64,000 bases of DNA, taken from NCBI GenBank assembly GCA_019090895.1, contig JAHRVB010000201.1, positions 1-64,000 of the forward strand, read 5' to 3'. Position 1 is the first letter of the stretch. Each line of letters starts with the position of its first letter. The notes under the pieces were generated by a model that made no database searches, had not been told where the DNA came from, and saw nothing but the letters and a program-made list of their open reading frames with translations. Origin of the DNA: Kangiellaceae bacterium (GTDB lineage: Bacteria; Pseudomonadota; Gammaproteobacteria; Enterobacterales; Kangiellaceae). The position numbers were made by a program, and so were the translations under genes. This document shows positions 8,789 through 17,505 of the stretch, in pieces.

Positions 8789-9043
8789 ATGAAGTGGTAT
8801 ACCCAAGATGACGGATTAATATGTTTGGGCACAGATTGCTCAAAACTCGCTAATTTTCACGTTGTTACCGATGTGAAAGCTAAATCGAAAATAGATACTC
8901 TCGTCAGCGAATCTCACATTGCCCTTATTGGTTCATTTCCCGAAGATTGGCGTTCAGACAAGCTGATTGCACAGAAAATTAACAACGCTGCAAAACATTT
9001 TTTCGGACTATCTGATAATCTGAAGGTTGACGCCGTCGCGTAA
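8789..9043 (+). CDS. Hypothetical small protein
   Basis: An 84-residue protein of no family I recognise. The frame runs upstream to a GTG at 8759, with ATGs at 8774 and 8777. The ATG at 8789 is chosen because GAGG sits about 6 bases before it. The protein begins MKWYTQDDGLICLG, then alternates predicted strands (HVVTDV, HIALIGSF) and an alpha-helical part (KLIAQKINNAAKHFFGL). There is no signal peptide or membrane segment. It is followed after 66 bases by a 53-residue ORF with a strong ribosome-binding site, and the two may form a unit. Confidence 0.55.
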   Translation: MKWYTQDDGLICLGTDCSKLANFHVVTDVKAKSKIDTLVSESHIALIGSFPEDWRSDKLIAQKINNAAKHFFGLSDNLKVDAVA

Positions 9044-9109
9044 CTTGCGTTGAGCTTTAATGACTTTGAATTTACAACAAAGAACAATAAAAACATATAA
9101 GGGAATCAA

Positions 9110-9271
9110 ATGTATAAGCAGAATCAAACTGATCAGAAATCAGAAACTTTAAGTCAAAAAGATAAGGAATCAAGCGAAAAGAGTTTGGATAAAGTGCTCG
9201 AGGCCATTAAGAATGAAGCCCATGGATATAAGAATGCTGGAATGACGCATATTTCGTCGCTATTGGCGTAA
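9110..9271 (+). CDS. Hypothetical 53-residue charged protein
   Basis: A short open frame preceded by AAGGGA about 6 bases before the ATG, a strong ribosome-binding site. The product begins MYKQNQTDQKSETLSQKDKE and is very rich in Lys, Gln, Ser and Glu over its first 30 residues. It then has an amphipathic stretch (LDKVLEAIKNEA) and ends ISSLLA. I do not recognise it. The ribosome-binding site and the position 66 bases after another small gene are the support; no homology was tested. Confidence 0.5.
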   Translation: MYKQNQTDQKSETLSQKDKESSEKSLDKVLEAIKNEAHGYKNAGMTHISSLLA

Positions 9272-9408
9272 TTTGTTTAGATAAGCCTAATGGATGGCTT
9301 TAACTATGACATGACTCGTTGTTGCAGGCTGTCGGTATAGGTTCAAAACGAAACACCTGTGCACCAGCAATATTAATCAATGCTAATCCACAAGTGTCAT
9401 AGACTAAA

Positions 9409-9729
9409 TCAAGCTGACGCTATCAACGGCTCTAATTCACTATTTTGATGCATCTCCATAATAATATCGCACCCGCCAATAAGCTCGCCGTTTACCCATA
9501 ATTGTGGAAATGTTGGCCAATTTGCAAATTTTGGAAGTTCACTTCTTATATCAGGGTTTTGCAAGATATCAACATAGGCGAATTCTTTACCACAAGACAT
9601 CAATGCCTGCACTGTTTGAGCCGAGAACCCGCATTGAGGAGCTTCCGGTGAACCTTTCATATAAATAATAACTTTATTTTCTTCAATTTGAGACTTGATT
9701 TTGTCTAACGTTTCCATCTTTTTACTCAC
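9409..9729 (-). CDS. grxD: Monothiol glutaredoxin, Grx4 type
   Basis: A 106-residue glutaredoxin. The active-site motif CGFS follows GSPEAPQ, the signature of class II monothiol glutaredoxins. The glutathione-binding WPTFPQLWVNGELIGGCDI segment is intact. Grx4 carries or delivers [2Fe-2S] clusters, commonly as a BolA or homodimer complex, rather than acting mainly as a thiol reductase. It stands alone here, not with bolA or sodB. A 13-bp palindrome (9740-9752) lies just before its start. Confidence 0.95.
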   Translation of the reverse strand: MSKKMETLDKIKSQIEENKVIIYMKGSPEAPQCGFSAQTVQALMSCGKEFAYVDILQNPDIRSELPKFANWPTFPQLWVNGELIGGCDIIMEMHQNSELEPLIASA

Positions 9730-10109
9730 TTCACTTTAGGCGACTCAGTCGCTTTACTTTAAATTGTTCTGAAAATCTTTCTGATTAGTCGAATAACTCT
9801 ACTCTCCTGGGAGGAATTGTATCGGCTTAAGCGCGGGAAAACTAGTTACATAAAGATTAATTATAAAAAATGGTTTTAATAACAACCACAATGCTAGTCG
9901 CCATTTAAAACCTAATTTTTATACTAGGTGCGAAATAGTCTACTCAAGTCGACAGTACGCAACTCACAGTTGATTGCTTTACGATTAGACTATTTCTCAC
10001 AAAAGATTAAGTTATTGCTACTAAATAGTTGACGCGCTTTTTCGTAATATACGGTGACCGGTTTGAATCATCAAGTCGGTCACTTCACTCCAATGTACAA
10101 GGAAGTACA
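9730..10109. other. Divergent intergenic region between grxD and a DUF4124 gene
   Basis: These 380 bases hold the grxD leader with the palindrome GCGACTCAGTCGC (9740-9752), a strongly AT-rich tract around 9840-9920, and the large inverted repeat at 9928-10000. No gene longer than a few codons with a ribosome-binding site was seen. Confidence 0.55.
9928..10000. repeat. Long inverted repeat with inner hairpin
   Basis: Arms GTGCGAAATAGTCTA (9928-9942) and TAGACTATTTCTCAC (9986-10000) are complementary at 14 of 15 positions, with 43 bases between. Inside lies a second small hairpin, CAACT-CAC-AGTTG (9960-9972). No run of T follows on either strand and no flanking target-site duplication is visible, so it is neither a clear terminator nor a clear insertion element. 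Confidence 0.6.
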
Positions 10110-10529
10110 ATGATAGCAATAATCAATAGAAATTATTTACACCCTACAAGACTCATTTTAGTAGTGACTTTAATATGCTCTTCCTTGTCGCTTACGGTTA
10201 GTTCAAAAGAGATACATCAATGGACCGATTCAAGTGGTCGAATTCATTTTTCGGATATGCCCCCTCAAGATATTTCTTCAATACAATTTCAACGGACTGA
10301 AGTCCAACAAGTAAAGCTCATTAAAACACCCGAAATTAAGTTTTTAAAAATGAAGAAAGTTAATAAAAGTCGAAAACGTAAAACCTCAGCAGTCTCTGCC
10401 TGTAGTAAAATAAAATCACAAATATCAGACATCGAGAAAAGCCTTGTGGTTAAACAAAAAGCAGCTGAATTTGACCGAAAAAATAGACAGTTGCAACAAT
10501 TAAGGTGGAAGAAAATTAAAAGTTGCTAG
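10110..10529 (+). CDS. Exported DUF4124-domain protein
   Basis: A 139-residue protein. The ATG at 10110 is preferred over an upstream TTG (10029) because AAGGAAGT lies just before it and the product then starts with a positively charged stretch and hydrophobic helix (LILVVTLICSSLSLTV), a signal peptide. After it comes the DUF4124 core IHQWTDSSGRIHFSDMPP. The C-terminal half is very rich in Lys, Arg and Gln and probably forms a helix. The function is unknown, as for the family. It precedes tmcA by 96 bases but is not obviously linked to it. Confidence 0.75.
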   Translation: MIAIINRNYLHPTRLILVVTLICSSLSLTVSSKEIHQWTDSSGRIHFSDMPPQDISSIQFQRTEVQQVKLIKTPEIKFLKMKKVNKSRKRKTSAVSACSKIKSQISDIEKSLVVKQKAAEFDRKNRQLQQLRWKKIKSC

Positions 10530-10625
10530 GTATTTTGGGATACACACAGATTTGCTGCTCCTTATTTAGAACAAGAATAGCCATTATTATGTATAATTCT
10601 TCAAAACACTGAATATCACTATCAA

Positions 10626-12800
10626 ATGCAAGAAAATTGGAATAAATCCAGAGATATCAAGATTGTTTGTAGTACAGAAGAAGCGATTAACCTTCTCCGT
10701 CTACAACAGGCAAGAAAATCCCGCTCTCTCTATGTTTCGTCTCTGCCAACACAAGTCAAGAGCATAGAAACTGCTGACTTAGCTAACGAAAATATTCAAC
10801 AATGTAATTATCAACATGTGTACGAGTTCTTGGGGCAAGAATTTAACAATCTTATCTATGACGCCACTTTCTCGTTTGACGCTAATTCATTTTGTGCGGT
10901 GTGTGGTACTTTAGTTGGTGGTGGAACGCTCTATTTAGTCATTACTAAAGAGTTACTAAATCATACAAATAGTCCAAGTTCAACAGTGGCCGTCAAACAA
11001 AACAGCGCCTTGTTAACGAGGCTTGTGTCCTTCAATAACTTAAACTACCACCAAACTAATCACACTGACGACAACTTATCCCTCGAGATTCAAAACGAAC
11101 TCAAACAGTCTTTCTCAATATTAAATTCGTCACTATCGATTAATAGCGGTGATTTGTTCAAAGAACAAAAGTCCATAGTTGAAAAAATCAAGCGTTGCGC
11201 ACTCGGCCACAGCCGGCGTCCTGTTGTAATACAAGCTAATAGAGGGAGAGGAAAATCAGCTGCCCTAGGTATTGCCGTTGCCGAGCTGATCTTCGAAGGA
11301 TTCGAATCCGTTGTGATCACTTGTTCAAAACAAAACCAGAGCTCGATTATATTTAAGCACATCAGGTTGCGTCTCACAGCGCTATTGGAGTCTACTCAAA
11401 GAGTAGAAAACCTTTTATTAGATTCAGTAAAATTCCTTGCACTTGACCAGGTACAGAGTCAAGCGAATAAGGGCTGTTTGCTCATTGTTGAAGAAGCTGG
11501 AACAGTACCCGTTCAAATATTAAAGACGTTTTGTAAGAACTTCAATCGAATTACTTTAGCGACCACCATTGATGGTTACGAAGGCAACGGCCAAGGATTT
11601 GCCATTCGATTTATGGAATTCTTATCCGCTAGATTTCCACAAATGAAACTTTGCAATCTGAATCGACCAATACGATGGGTCGAACACGATCAGCTAGAAA
11701 AACTCATTAATCAATCGTTTATTCTTGATAGTCGAATTAACCTTGATACTTCAGCGAAGACACTTATGGTGTTAAGCAAACCTAATTTATCCGATGTAAC
11801 CTATCAATACATACCAAAAGAAACTCTGAATACCGATGACTACTTACTTCGAGAGATCTACGGACTACTAGTATCAGCACATTATCAAACACGACCCAGT
11901 GATTTAGAACGGATACTCTCAAGCCCAGAAACGAGACTGTTTATTGCCAGCTATCAAAATTCTGTAATTGCCACAGCTCTGGTAAATATTGAAGGAAAGC
12001 TGTTGCCCGAACAAATTGACGCAATTGCTCAAAACAAATTAAGATTAAAAGGTGATCTCCTCCCACAATCGCTGATCGCATATAAAGGCGATTCTACTGC
12101 AGGAATTCATTCTTATTGGCGGGTTATGAGAGTTACGGTTAATCCAAGGTTCCAGCGAAATGGAATCGGACTTAAGCTGTTAGCTCATATCGAATCTGAG
12201 GCGAAGAATAACCATATTGATATTCTTGGTGCTAGTTTTGCTTTGGCGCCTAACGTAGTAAAATTCTGGTACCGGGCTGGATTCAACGCGATACGCATAG
12301 CGCTGACCAAAGATTCGTCTAGCGGATACCATGCTGGAGACTTTCTTCGGCTAATAAATCATTCGAATAAAGGCGCACAAACCACAGTTTTAAACGCCAC
12401 TGAATATTTTAACGATGCATTCAAATATTCAACAGGTAACAGCTTCAAGAAAGTACCAGTTAGCACCATGATAATTATTTTCGAACTTCAAATAGGTATT
12501 CATCAACCAAGAGTTTCTAAAGATGTACTTGATAGATTTCTTACGGAAGCTAAACAATTAGTGCTAAGGAATAGAAGTTATGAAATGGTAGAATGGAGTC
12601 TGTTTAATCTCTGTTTTTCATATTTAGCTGATACCAAATATACTGCTGAGAAATTATCAGTTAATGAAAAAGAAATTCTTTTCGCTAAGTTAATTCAGCA
12701 GAAAGACTGGTTAACTATCATTGATGAGTTTGAATTTGTAGGAATAAAACAAAGCCGAGAAAGTACTCGGCTTGCTATTGCTAAATTGCTGGCTCTTTAG
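10626..12800 (+). CDS. tmcA: tRNA(Met) cytidine acetyltransferase
   Basis: A 724-residue protein that forms N4-acetylcytidine at the wobble base of elongator tRNA-Met, using acetyl-CoA and ATP. After an N-terminal domain, the RecA-like helicase module shows Walker A GRGKSA (about residues 206-211) and Walker B LLIVEEAG. The GNAT domain has VNPRFQRNGIGLKLL, the acetyl-CoA loop, and is followed by LGASFALAPNVVKFWYRAGF. The C-terminal tail is the tRNA-binding region. The family length in E. coli is about 670, so this copy is somewhat longer. The 3' end carries a hairpin (12752-12773) that may serve the convergent gene. Confidence 0.95.
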   Translation: MQENWNKSRDIKIVCSTEEAINLLRLQQARKSRSLYVSSLPTQVKSIETADLANENIQQCNYQHVYEFLGQEFNNLIYDATFSFDANSFCAVCGTLVGGGTLYLVITKELLNHTNSPSSTVAVKQNSALLTRLVSFNNLNYHQTNHTDDNLSLEIQNELKQSFSILNSSLSINSGDLFKEQKSIVEKIKRCALGHSRRPVVIQANRGRGKSAALGIAVAELIFEGFESVVITCSKQNQSSIIFKHIRLRLTALLESTQRVENLLLDSVKFLALDQVQSQANKGCLLIVEEAGTVPVQILKTFCKNFNRITLATTIDGYEGNGQGFAIRFMEFLSARFPQMKLCNLNRPIRWVEHDQLEKLINQSFILDSRINLDTSAKTLMVLSKPNLSDVTYQYIPKETLNTDDYLLREIYGLLVSAHYQTRPSDLERILSSPETRLFIASYQNSVIATALVNIEGKLLPEQIDAIAQNKLRLKGDLLPQSLIAYKGDSTAGIHSYWRVMRVTVNPRFQRNGIGLKLLAHIESEAKNNHIDILGASFALAPNVVKFWYRAGFNAIRIALTKDSSSGYHAGDFLRLINHSNKGAQTTVLNATEYFNDAFKYSTGNSFKKVPVSTMIIIFELQIGIHQPRVSKDVLDRFLTEAKQLVLRNRSYEMVEWSLFNLCFSYLADTKYTAEKLSVNEKEILFAKLIQQKDWLTIIDEFEFVGIKQSRESTRLAIAKLLAL
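12743..12773 (-). terminator. Candidate terminator of the DUF481 gene inside the tmcA 3' end
   Basis: Stem AAGCCGAG (12752-12759) pairs with CTCGGCTT (12766-12773) across a 6-base loop. Read on the minus strand the stem is followed by TGTTTTATT, so it can end transcription coming from the DUF481 gene 31 bases upstream. On the plus strand no T run follows, so it should not stop tmcA. It lies wholly inside tmcA codons. Confidence 0.55.
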
Positions 12801-12803
12801 TTC

Positions 12804-13574
12804 CTAAAAGTTGTAAACAACGGTCACCGCTGTCACTGTGTCTAAATCTTCCGCATCACCGCGGACTTCAGACTGGTGTGTTGCAGTGAGGGACAATTTT
12901 AGCGCTAAGTTTTCGGCTACATTAGCACTCAATCCTGAGTAAGACTTAGTGACGGTACTATCTTCACCAATATCGGTTGATAGCTTTTGCTCAAATTTTG
13001 AGCTCTTAGTAATTTGCCATTCATAAGCCGCTGAAAGTCTCGCAATTGACTCGCCAATGCTTTCTTCCGGCAATAACAGAGTCGCTTTCTTTTTGGTTTC
13101 TCGATAACCAAGACCAAGCTCTAAATCTAATTTAGACGTTTCTGATGGTTTGAATCCAAAACCTCGACCAATAGCAATTGAAGCCTGGTAGTCATTATCT
13201 GAAAACCGGTCATCTTCATAGTTGGCCAAAACAAAAGCATAGCCTGTCTCTGAGTATTTATAGTCTGTCTTGCCTTCTATGAAATACTTCTCAGCATTGG
13301 TTTTCACATCTGATGTAGTGGAGTCTTCAGCAGATCCAAATATGCTCTTAATGTCAATTGCATGACGCCATTTTTCCACTTCGTAGACTGCTGAAAAACC
13401 GCCATTAATACTGGTTGTCTCCGTGTTTCCCGAGGTAGCGACATAACCAAACTCGACATTAGCCTTCCAGTTTGGCGTTTCGGGCGTTTTCTCCTCCGCT
13501 AAGACAAATTGACTCGCTAGGGTTGTGGCCAAAACGAGTAACTGACATCCTTGTTTCATGTAAATAATTTTCAT
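12804..13574 (-). CDS. DUF481 outer-membrane barrel protein
   Basis: A 256-residue protein of the DUF481 (YdiY-like) family. A signal peptide ends at FVLA before EEKTPE. The mature part starts WKANVEFGYVATSGNTETTSIN, the typical first strand of the family, and continues as alternating strands to a terminal aromatic (VTVVYNF), the usual signal for outer-membrane insertion. Two ATGs (13574 and 13559) are possible starts. The role of DUF481 proteins is not established. It is followed by tmcA convergently, with only 3 bases between stops, and preceded by another barrel gene on the same strand. Confidence 0.88.
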   Translation of the reverse strand: MKIIYMKQGCQLLVLATTLASQFVLAEEKTPETPNWKANVEFGYVATSGNTETTSINGGFSAVYEVEKWRHAIDIKSIFGSAEDSTTSDVKTNAEKYFIEGKTDYKYSETGYAFVLANYEDDRFSDNDYQASIAIGRGFGFKPSETSKLDLELGLGYRETKKKATLLLPEESIGESIARLSAAYEWQITKSSKFEQKLSTDIGEDSTVTKSYSGLSANVAENLALKLSLTATHQSEVRGDAEDLDTVTAVTVVYNF

Positions 13575-13665
13575 AAAGATTCCTTTACTTAAACTCTAAT
13601 TAGATTGTGTGAAATTTTTGCGCATATTAACAGCCATAAGACTCTAATTAAAGAGTGATTGGTGT

Positions 13666-15903
13666 TTATAACTGCCAAGCATAAGAAAATTTGACAAAGA
13701 AGGTTCTATCGGTGCGTTCCAAGCTTTGTAATTGGGAAGTTTCCACCGCTTCGTCAGAATAACCAGCATAGAACAATGTAAATGGATTAACTTTATAAGA
13801 ATACAATAATTGAGTCGCTAAATTAGCCGTATCTCCTTCTTTAAAAGACTGCAGTGTAAGGCGGATAGAGTTGTTTATGTTGATTTGATAAGCAGCCCTA
13901 AGATTAGCAATGTGGACCTTATATATTCGTTCATCATCCACAGTCAATTCTTCATTGATATAATCTAGAGTAAAACGCCAGTGATCGTTTAGTTGGTACC
14001 TGACTCTTGGAGTGAAGTTCTTGATTCTTCCCGTTTCAGCAGTAAAGAATTCGATTTCATCGCCCCAGTAATAATCGATATTCAAGTTCATGGGAGCTAA
14101 CGGGGTGAATTCTAAGTATGCGCCATAATTATCGGTTGTAAACTCGTTATCCAATAACGCCTGAACACTGTTTACCCCGGTATTCTGCTGAACAAAACTT
14201 CGCTTTTTATGGTTAAAGTACAAACCAAAAGTTGACTGATATATTGCATCAACTTCAATGCCGTAAGAGTTTTCTTTGTTGAGTGAAGTTCCCTGAATGT
14301 CAGATTCAAGTCGACCTAAATAGTCAATGGTTACTTTCTTCCACCACTGATTTTGATCCGTTGGATACCAGTTTCGAGCCAATTGCACAGAGCTCGAGAT
14401 CCAATTACTTCTACTTACAAATCCTGAATCCGCTCTAAATCCTTGTTCAAATCGATGATGTGTCAGAACAGCAGTCCAATCTCTTGTTTGGTGGGTGTAG
14501 TTAAATGAATAGGCGTTACCGGATTGCTCCACCTCTTGAGGATATTGATTGGTTATACTATCGGGATTACGCGTATCAGTCGCAATAACCTGAAACTTGA
14601 AGTAACCGGAAGAGTTGAGCCAATATTTACCATCGAAAGAAGCTAACTCATTATCGTAGTTGTCAGATTTTCTACCGGTGTAAGTAAAACCAAAATTTCC
14701 ATTTTCTCCAGAATCATATCGATATCTGAGAATTTGGTTTTGACTTTCCTCATCGACCATTCGAATTAACCGAGAACTCTGGTTATCACTCAACAGAAAG
14801 TTTGTGTCTTTATCTTTTAAGGAAATAAATCCATAGCTGTGATCACCTGACTTTCCAGTCAATTTAACCCCGTACTCAGGCTCGGTAAATAGCTTGGTAT
14901 ATATTAACCGACTCCAGTTTGAAAAATAATCAGTCCCATCGAGGAAAAATGCTCTTTTCTCCGATGTAAATATAGCAAATCGTTTGTTGTTTTCTAACTG
15001 TATGGAATCCGCTTCGACCTGTGAAAAATCTGGGTTAACCGTTGCATTTAAAAATATATTTTGGTTAATACCCCAACGAAGATCCAAACTCCCTCTCTCT
15101 TTTGTGTCACCATTTATCCAGTCTGGATTATCAGTTATGTCTCTGGAATCACTTTTAGCAAATGTAACCGCCGGAATAAGAGTGATGTTGCTAGCAGGTG
15201 TTGTGTTTGCGAAACCTTGTATTTGTTGATACTGACATAGGTCACAATCATTATTTCTGTCATCTTTAACATTGGAAAGTAGATGTTTAACGTCTCGAGG
15301 CCAGACTCTACTCAGCTTAATTTTCCATCTTTTAGTGTCTTTCTTGTCTTCAAACCTCAAGGATTTAAGTGGAATAGCCATTTCAATAACATAACCATCA
15401 TTATGGAGTTTACCGGTACTTTCCCAAATTGAATCCCAACCTGAATCCTCGCTTTCTGTGACTTCATCGATAATCGAATCCGCTTGAACACCGATTGCAT
15501 TCACTGAAAATTTATAAGCTTTTCTCGAATCGCTAAAAGTATCTAGTGAAATACTGACGAAATCACTATCTTCGATATCGTCGCGTTCTGAAAGATAAGC
15601 TTGAATATTTGCAGGAGTGGAATCTTCAGCTTTAAAGCCTACATACAGGAATAAACCATCTTCTATCAAATAGGCTATGGTCCCAGTACCCGCAGCAATA
15701 TTCTCACCAGGTGAGACTTCATAATTTAGGCTGATTTTAAGAGCTTGAAGCCACGCGTCTTCTTCTAGACTTCCATCGAGGTGAATGTTTTGATGTGTAC
15801 GAGGGATTTCGTTGTTTGAATGAGCTTCTAGCTTTGCCGAGGTCGTCCCAGAATATAAAGATAAAATGAGCGCTAAGCATCCCGCTAACGATGGTTTAAA
15901 CAT
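13666..15903 (-). CDS. CBM9-like/DUF5916 outer-membrane protein
   Basis: A 745-residue exported protein with a signal peptide ending near TTSA (residue 23). Residues about 35-220 form a carbohydrate-binding family 9-like domain (IHLDGSLEEDAWLQAL, then DSDFVSISLDTFSDSRKAYKF split by SVNAIGVQAD). The remainder is the DUF5916 region, rich in alternating strands such as FNHKKR and YAGYSDEA, and ends in FVKFSYAWQL, a terminal aromatic expected for an outer-membrane barrel. The substrate is unknown. It lies 92 bases upstream of the DUF481 gene on the same strand. No glycoside hydrolase or TonB receptor is adjacent. Confidence 0.85.
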   Translation of the reverse strand: MFKPSLAGCLALILSLYSGTTSAKLEAHSNNEIPRTHQNIHLDGSLEEDAWLQALKISLNYEVSPGENIAAGTGTIAYLIEDGLFLYVGFKAEDSTPANIQAYLSERDDIEDSDFVSISLDTFSDSRKAYKFSVNAIGVQADSIIDEVTESEDSGWDSIWESTGKLHNDGYVIEMAIPLKSLRFEDKKDTKRWKIKLSRVWPRDVKHLLSNVKDDRNNDCDLCQYQQIQGFANTTPASNITLIPAVTFAKSDSRDITDNPDWINGDTKERGSLDLRWGINQNIFLNATVNPDFSQVEADSIQLENNKRFAIFTSEKRAFFLDGTDYFSNWSRLIYTKLFTEPEYGVKLTGKSGDHSYGFISLKDKDTNFLLSDNQSSRLIRMVDEESQNQILRYRYDSGENGNFGFTYTGRKSDNYDNELASFDGKYWLNSSGYFKFQVIATDTRNPDSITNQYPQEVEQSGNAYSFNYTHQTRDWTAVLTHHRFEQGFRADSGFVSRSNWISSSVQLARNWYPTDQNQWWKKVTIDYLGRLESDIQGTSLNKENSYGIEVDAIYQSTFGLYFNHKKRSFVQQNTGVNSVQALLDNEFTTDNYGAYLEFTPLAPMNLNIDYYWGDEIEFFTAETGRIKNFTPRVRYQLNDHWRFTLDYINEELTVDDERIYKVHIANLRAAYQININNSIRLTLQSFKEGDTANLATQLLYSYKVNPFTLFYAGYSDEAVETSQLQSLERTDRTFFVKFSYAWQL

Positions 15904-16143
15904 TTAACTTGGCTTTCCTTGAGTTCTCTTATGGAGCATATTTTAACTAAAGTCTAATCGGATAGTTAGGACAGTTAAGTGATTGAAGTCAAATACCTTT
16001 TACCCAGCTGCGTAAACTACCATTTAATAAAGTTATGTCAATTGTTGTATTCCCTAAATATACACACTATCACATTATATCGTAATCAATTAAGTCTAAA
16101 TGTTGGTTTCGGAACCTAGCCTTAACCGAGAGACTTACCCACG

Positions 16144-17352
16144 CTATCCTTCCAGTAAGATGAACTCAAGTACTTTTTTCATATCTAAATTGAAATCCTC
16201 AGCCCGTACTCCTTTTTCAATATGTTTTTGCTCATCTAAGGCTAAGTCTATGTTCTTAGCCTTCAAGAAATGCTCTTGACTGGTACTGTAAAAGACCTTG
16301 ACCTTCGGTCTAATCGGGTCATCACTGTTTCTACTTTCAACAACAGCGAGATGCTCAGAGTCTAATTTCACTAACGAGCCAATCGGATACACTCCCATAC
16401 ATTTGATAAAACTACCGACTAGTTTTTGATCCAACAGGTCGTTCTTAGCCATGTCCATCAAGATTGCGAATGCTTTAACATGTGCCATACCGTTTTTATA
16501 AACTCGATTGGCTGTAAGGGCGTCAAAAATATCGCATATGGTAATCATGCGCGAATATTGAGGGATTTGATCACTGTTCAAATTGAACGGATAACCAGTG
16601 CCATCCAATTTTTCATGATGATGAGCCGCGACCTCTCTGCTTAATTTCGCAATCCCTTTCATTCCGTCGATGATCTTAACGCTATGATTTACATGCGTTT
16701 TTATGACTTCGAACTCTTCAGTGGTTAAGCGCCCTGGCTTATTAAGTATCTCGGGTGCAATCTTAATTTTCCCTACATCATGTAAAAAAGCCCCAATTGC
16801 CAGTTGTTTCGCAGTTTCAATATCAATTTTTAGATGTCGGCCAAAGATAGACATCAATATTGCAACAGAGGTAGAGTGCTCTAGTAAATACTCATCCTTT
16901 TCTCTAATATTGATAATACAGGCCAGCGCGTCTGGATTTTCAAAAACTGCTTCCGTGGTTTCAGACGTGATATCTTGAATGGGTTGTAGATCGATGTCTC
17001 TGCCAGCAATAATGTCGTCCAATACCTTACGCTGGATTGCTTTTGACTTCTCAAACGTTTCTTTCGCCTTGGCAATAGACTCAGCTAAACTCTGTTTGGG
17101 CTTACGTTTAGCGCTAGATTGATTCTTCGCTGTTTTTGTCGTCGGCATAACGACCGAAGAGTCTTCTTTTGATTCAAGAACTTTACCGGTATCAATTAAA
17201 ACCCTCTCCACACCCGCATCAATGAGCTCTTCTATATTGTGTAATGTCCTAACCCAGCCTTGTTTTTTAAGCTTATTGCCTCCCTTTTGTTTTACTATCC
17301 CAACAACATAACTTCCAACGCTTACTCTAGCGATGTCTTTTTCTACGATCAT
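16144..17352 (-). CDS. HD-GYP domain protein with N-terminal DUF3391
   Basis: A 402-residue protein. Residues 1-110 match DUF3391, the N-terminal region often found before HD-GYP domains, and 88-115 is a probable helix linking them. The HD-GYP domain contains HDVGK (191-195) and HHEKLDGTGYP (245-255), so the metal ligands and the GYP loop are intact. HD-GYP enzymes hydrolyse cyclic di-GMP to GMP or pGpG. No signal peptide or receiver domain is present, so it is a soluble enzyme with an unknown input. Two PilZ receptors for the same messenger are about 11 kb away. Confidence 0.92.
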   Translation of the reverse strand: MIVEKDIARVSVGSYVVGIVKQKGGNKLKKQGWVRTLHNIEELIDAGVERVLIDTGKVLESKEDSSVVMPTTKTAKNQSSAKRKPKQSLAESIAKAKETFEKSKAIQRKVLDDIIAGRDIDLQPIQDITSETTEAVFENPDALACIINIREKDEYLLEHSTSVAILMSIFGRHLKIDIETAKQLAIGAFLHDVGKIKIAPEILNKPGRLTTEEFEVIKTHVNHSVKIIDGMKGIAKLSREVAAHHHEKLDGTGYPFNLNSDQIPQYSRMITICDIFDALTANRVYKNGMAHVKAFAILMDMAKNDLLDQKLVGSFIKCMGVYPIGSLVKLDSEHLAVVESRNSDDPIRPKVKVFYSTSQEHFLKAKNIDLALDEQKHIEKGVRAEDFNLDMKKVLEFILLEG

Positions 17353-17505
17353 AAATAAAACACCCCATCGATAAATGATTTAGCGGAATTAAATTATTTC
17401 GCTTGAATGAGATATTACCGTTGATTAGCGGCAAAAACTACTTTAATACTGACACTGAGTTGACTCTAGGAGATTATTTTGGGAAAGTGACTTTGAAATA
17501 GTGTG

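Noticed and set aside
9928-10000. The inverted repeat as an insertion-sequence remnant
   Set aside because: There is no transposase fragment, no flanking duplication, and the interior is only 43 bases.
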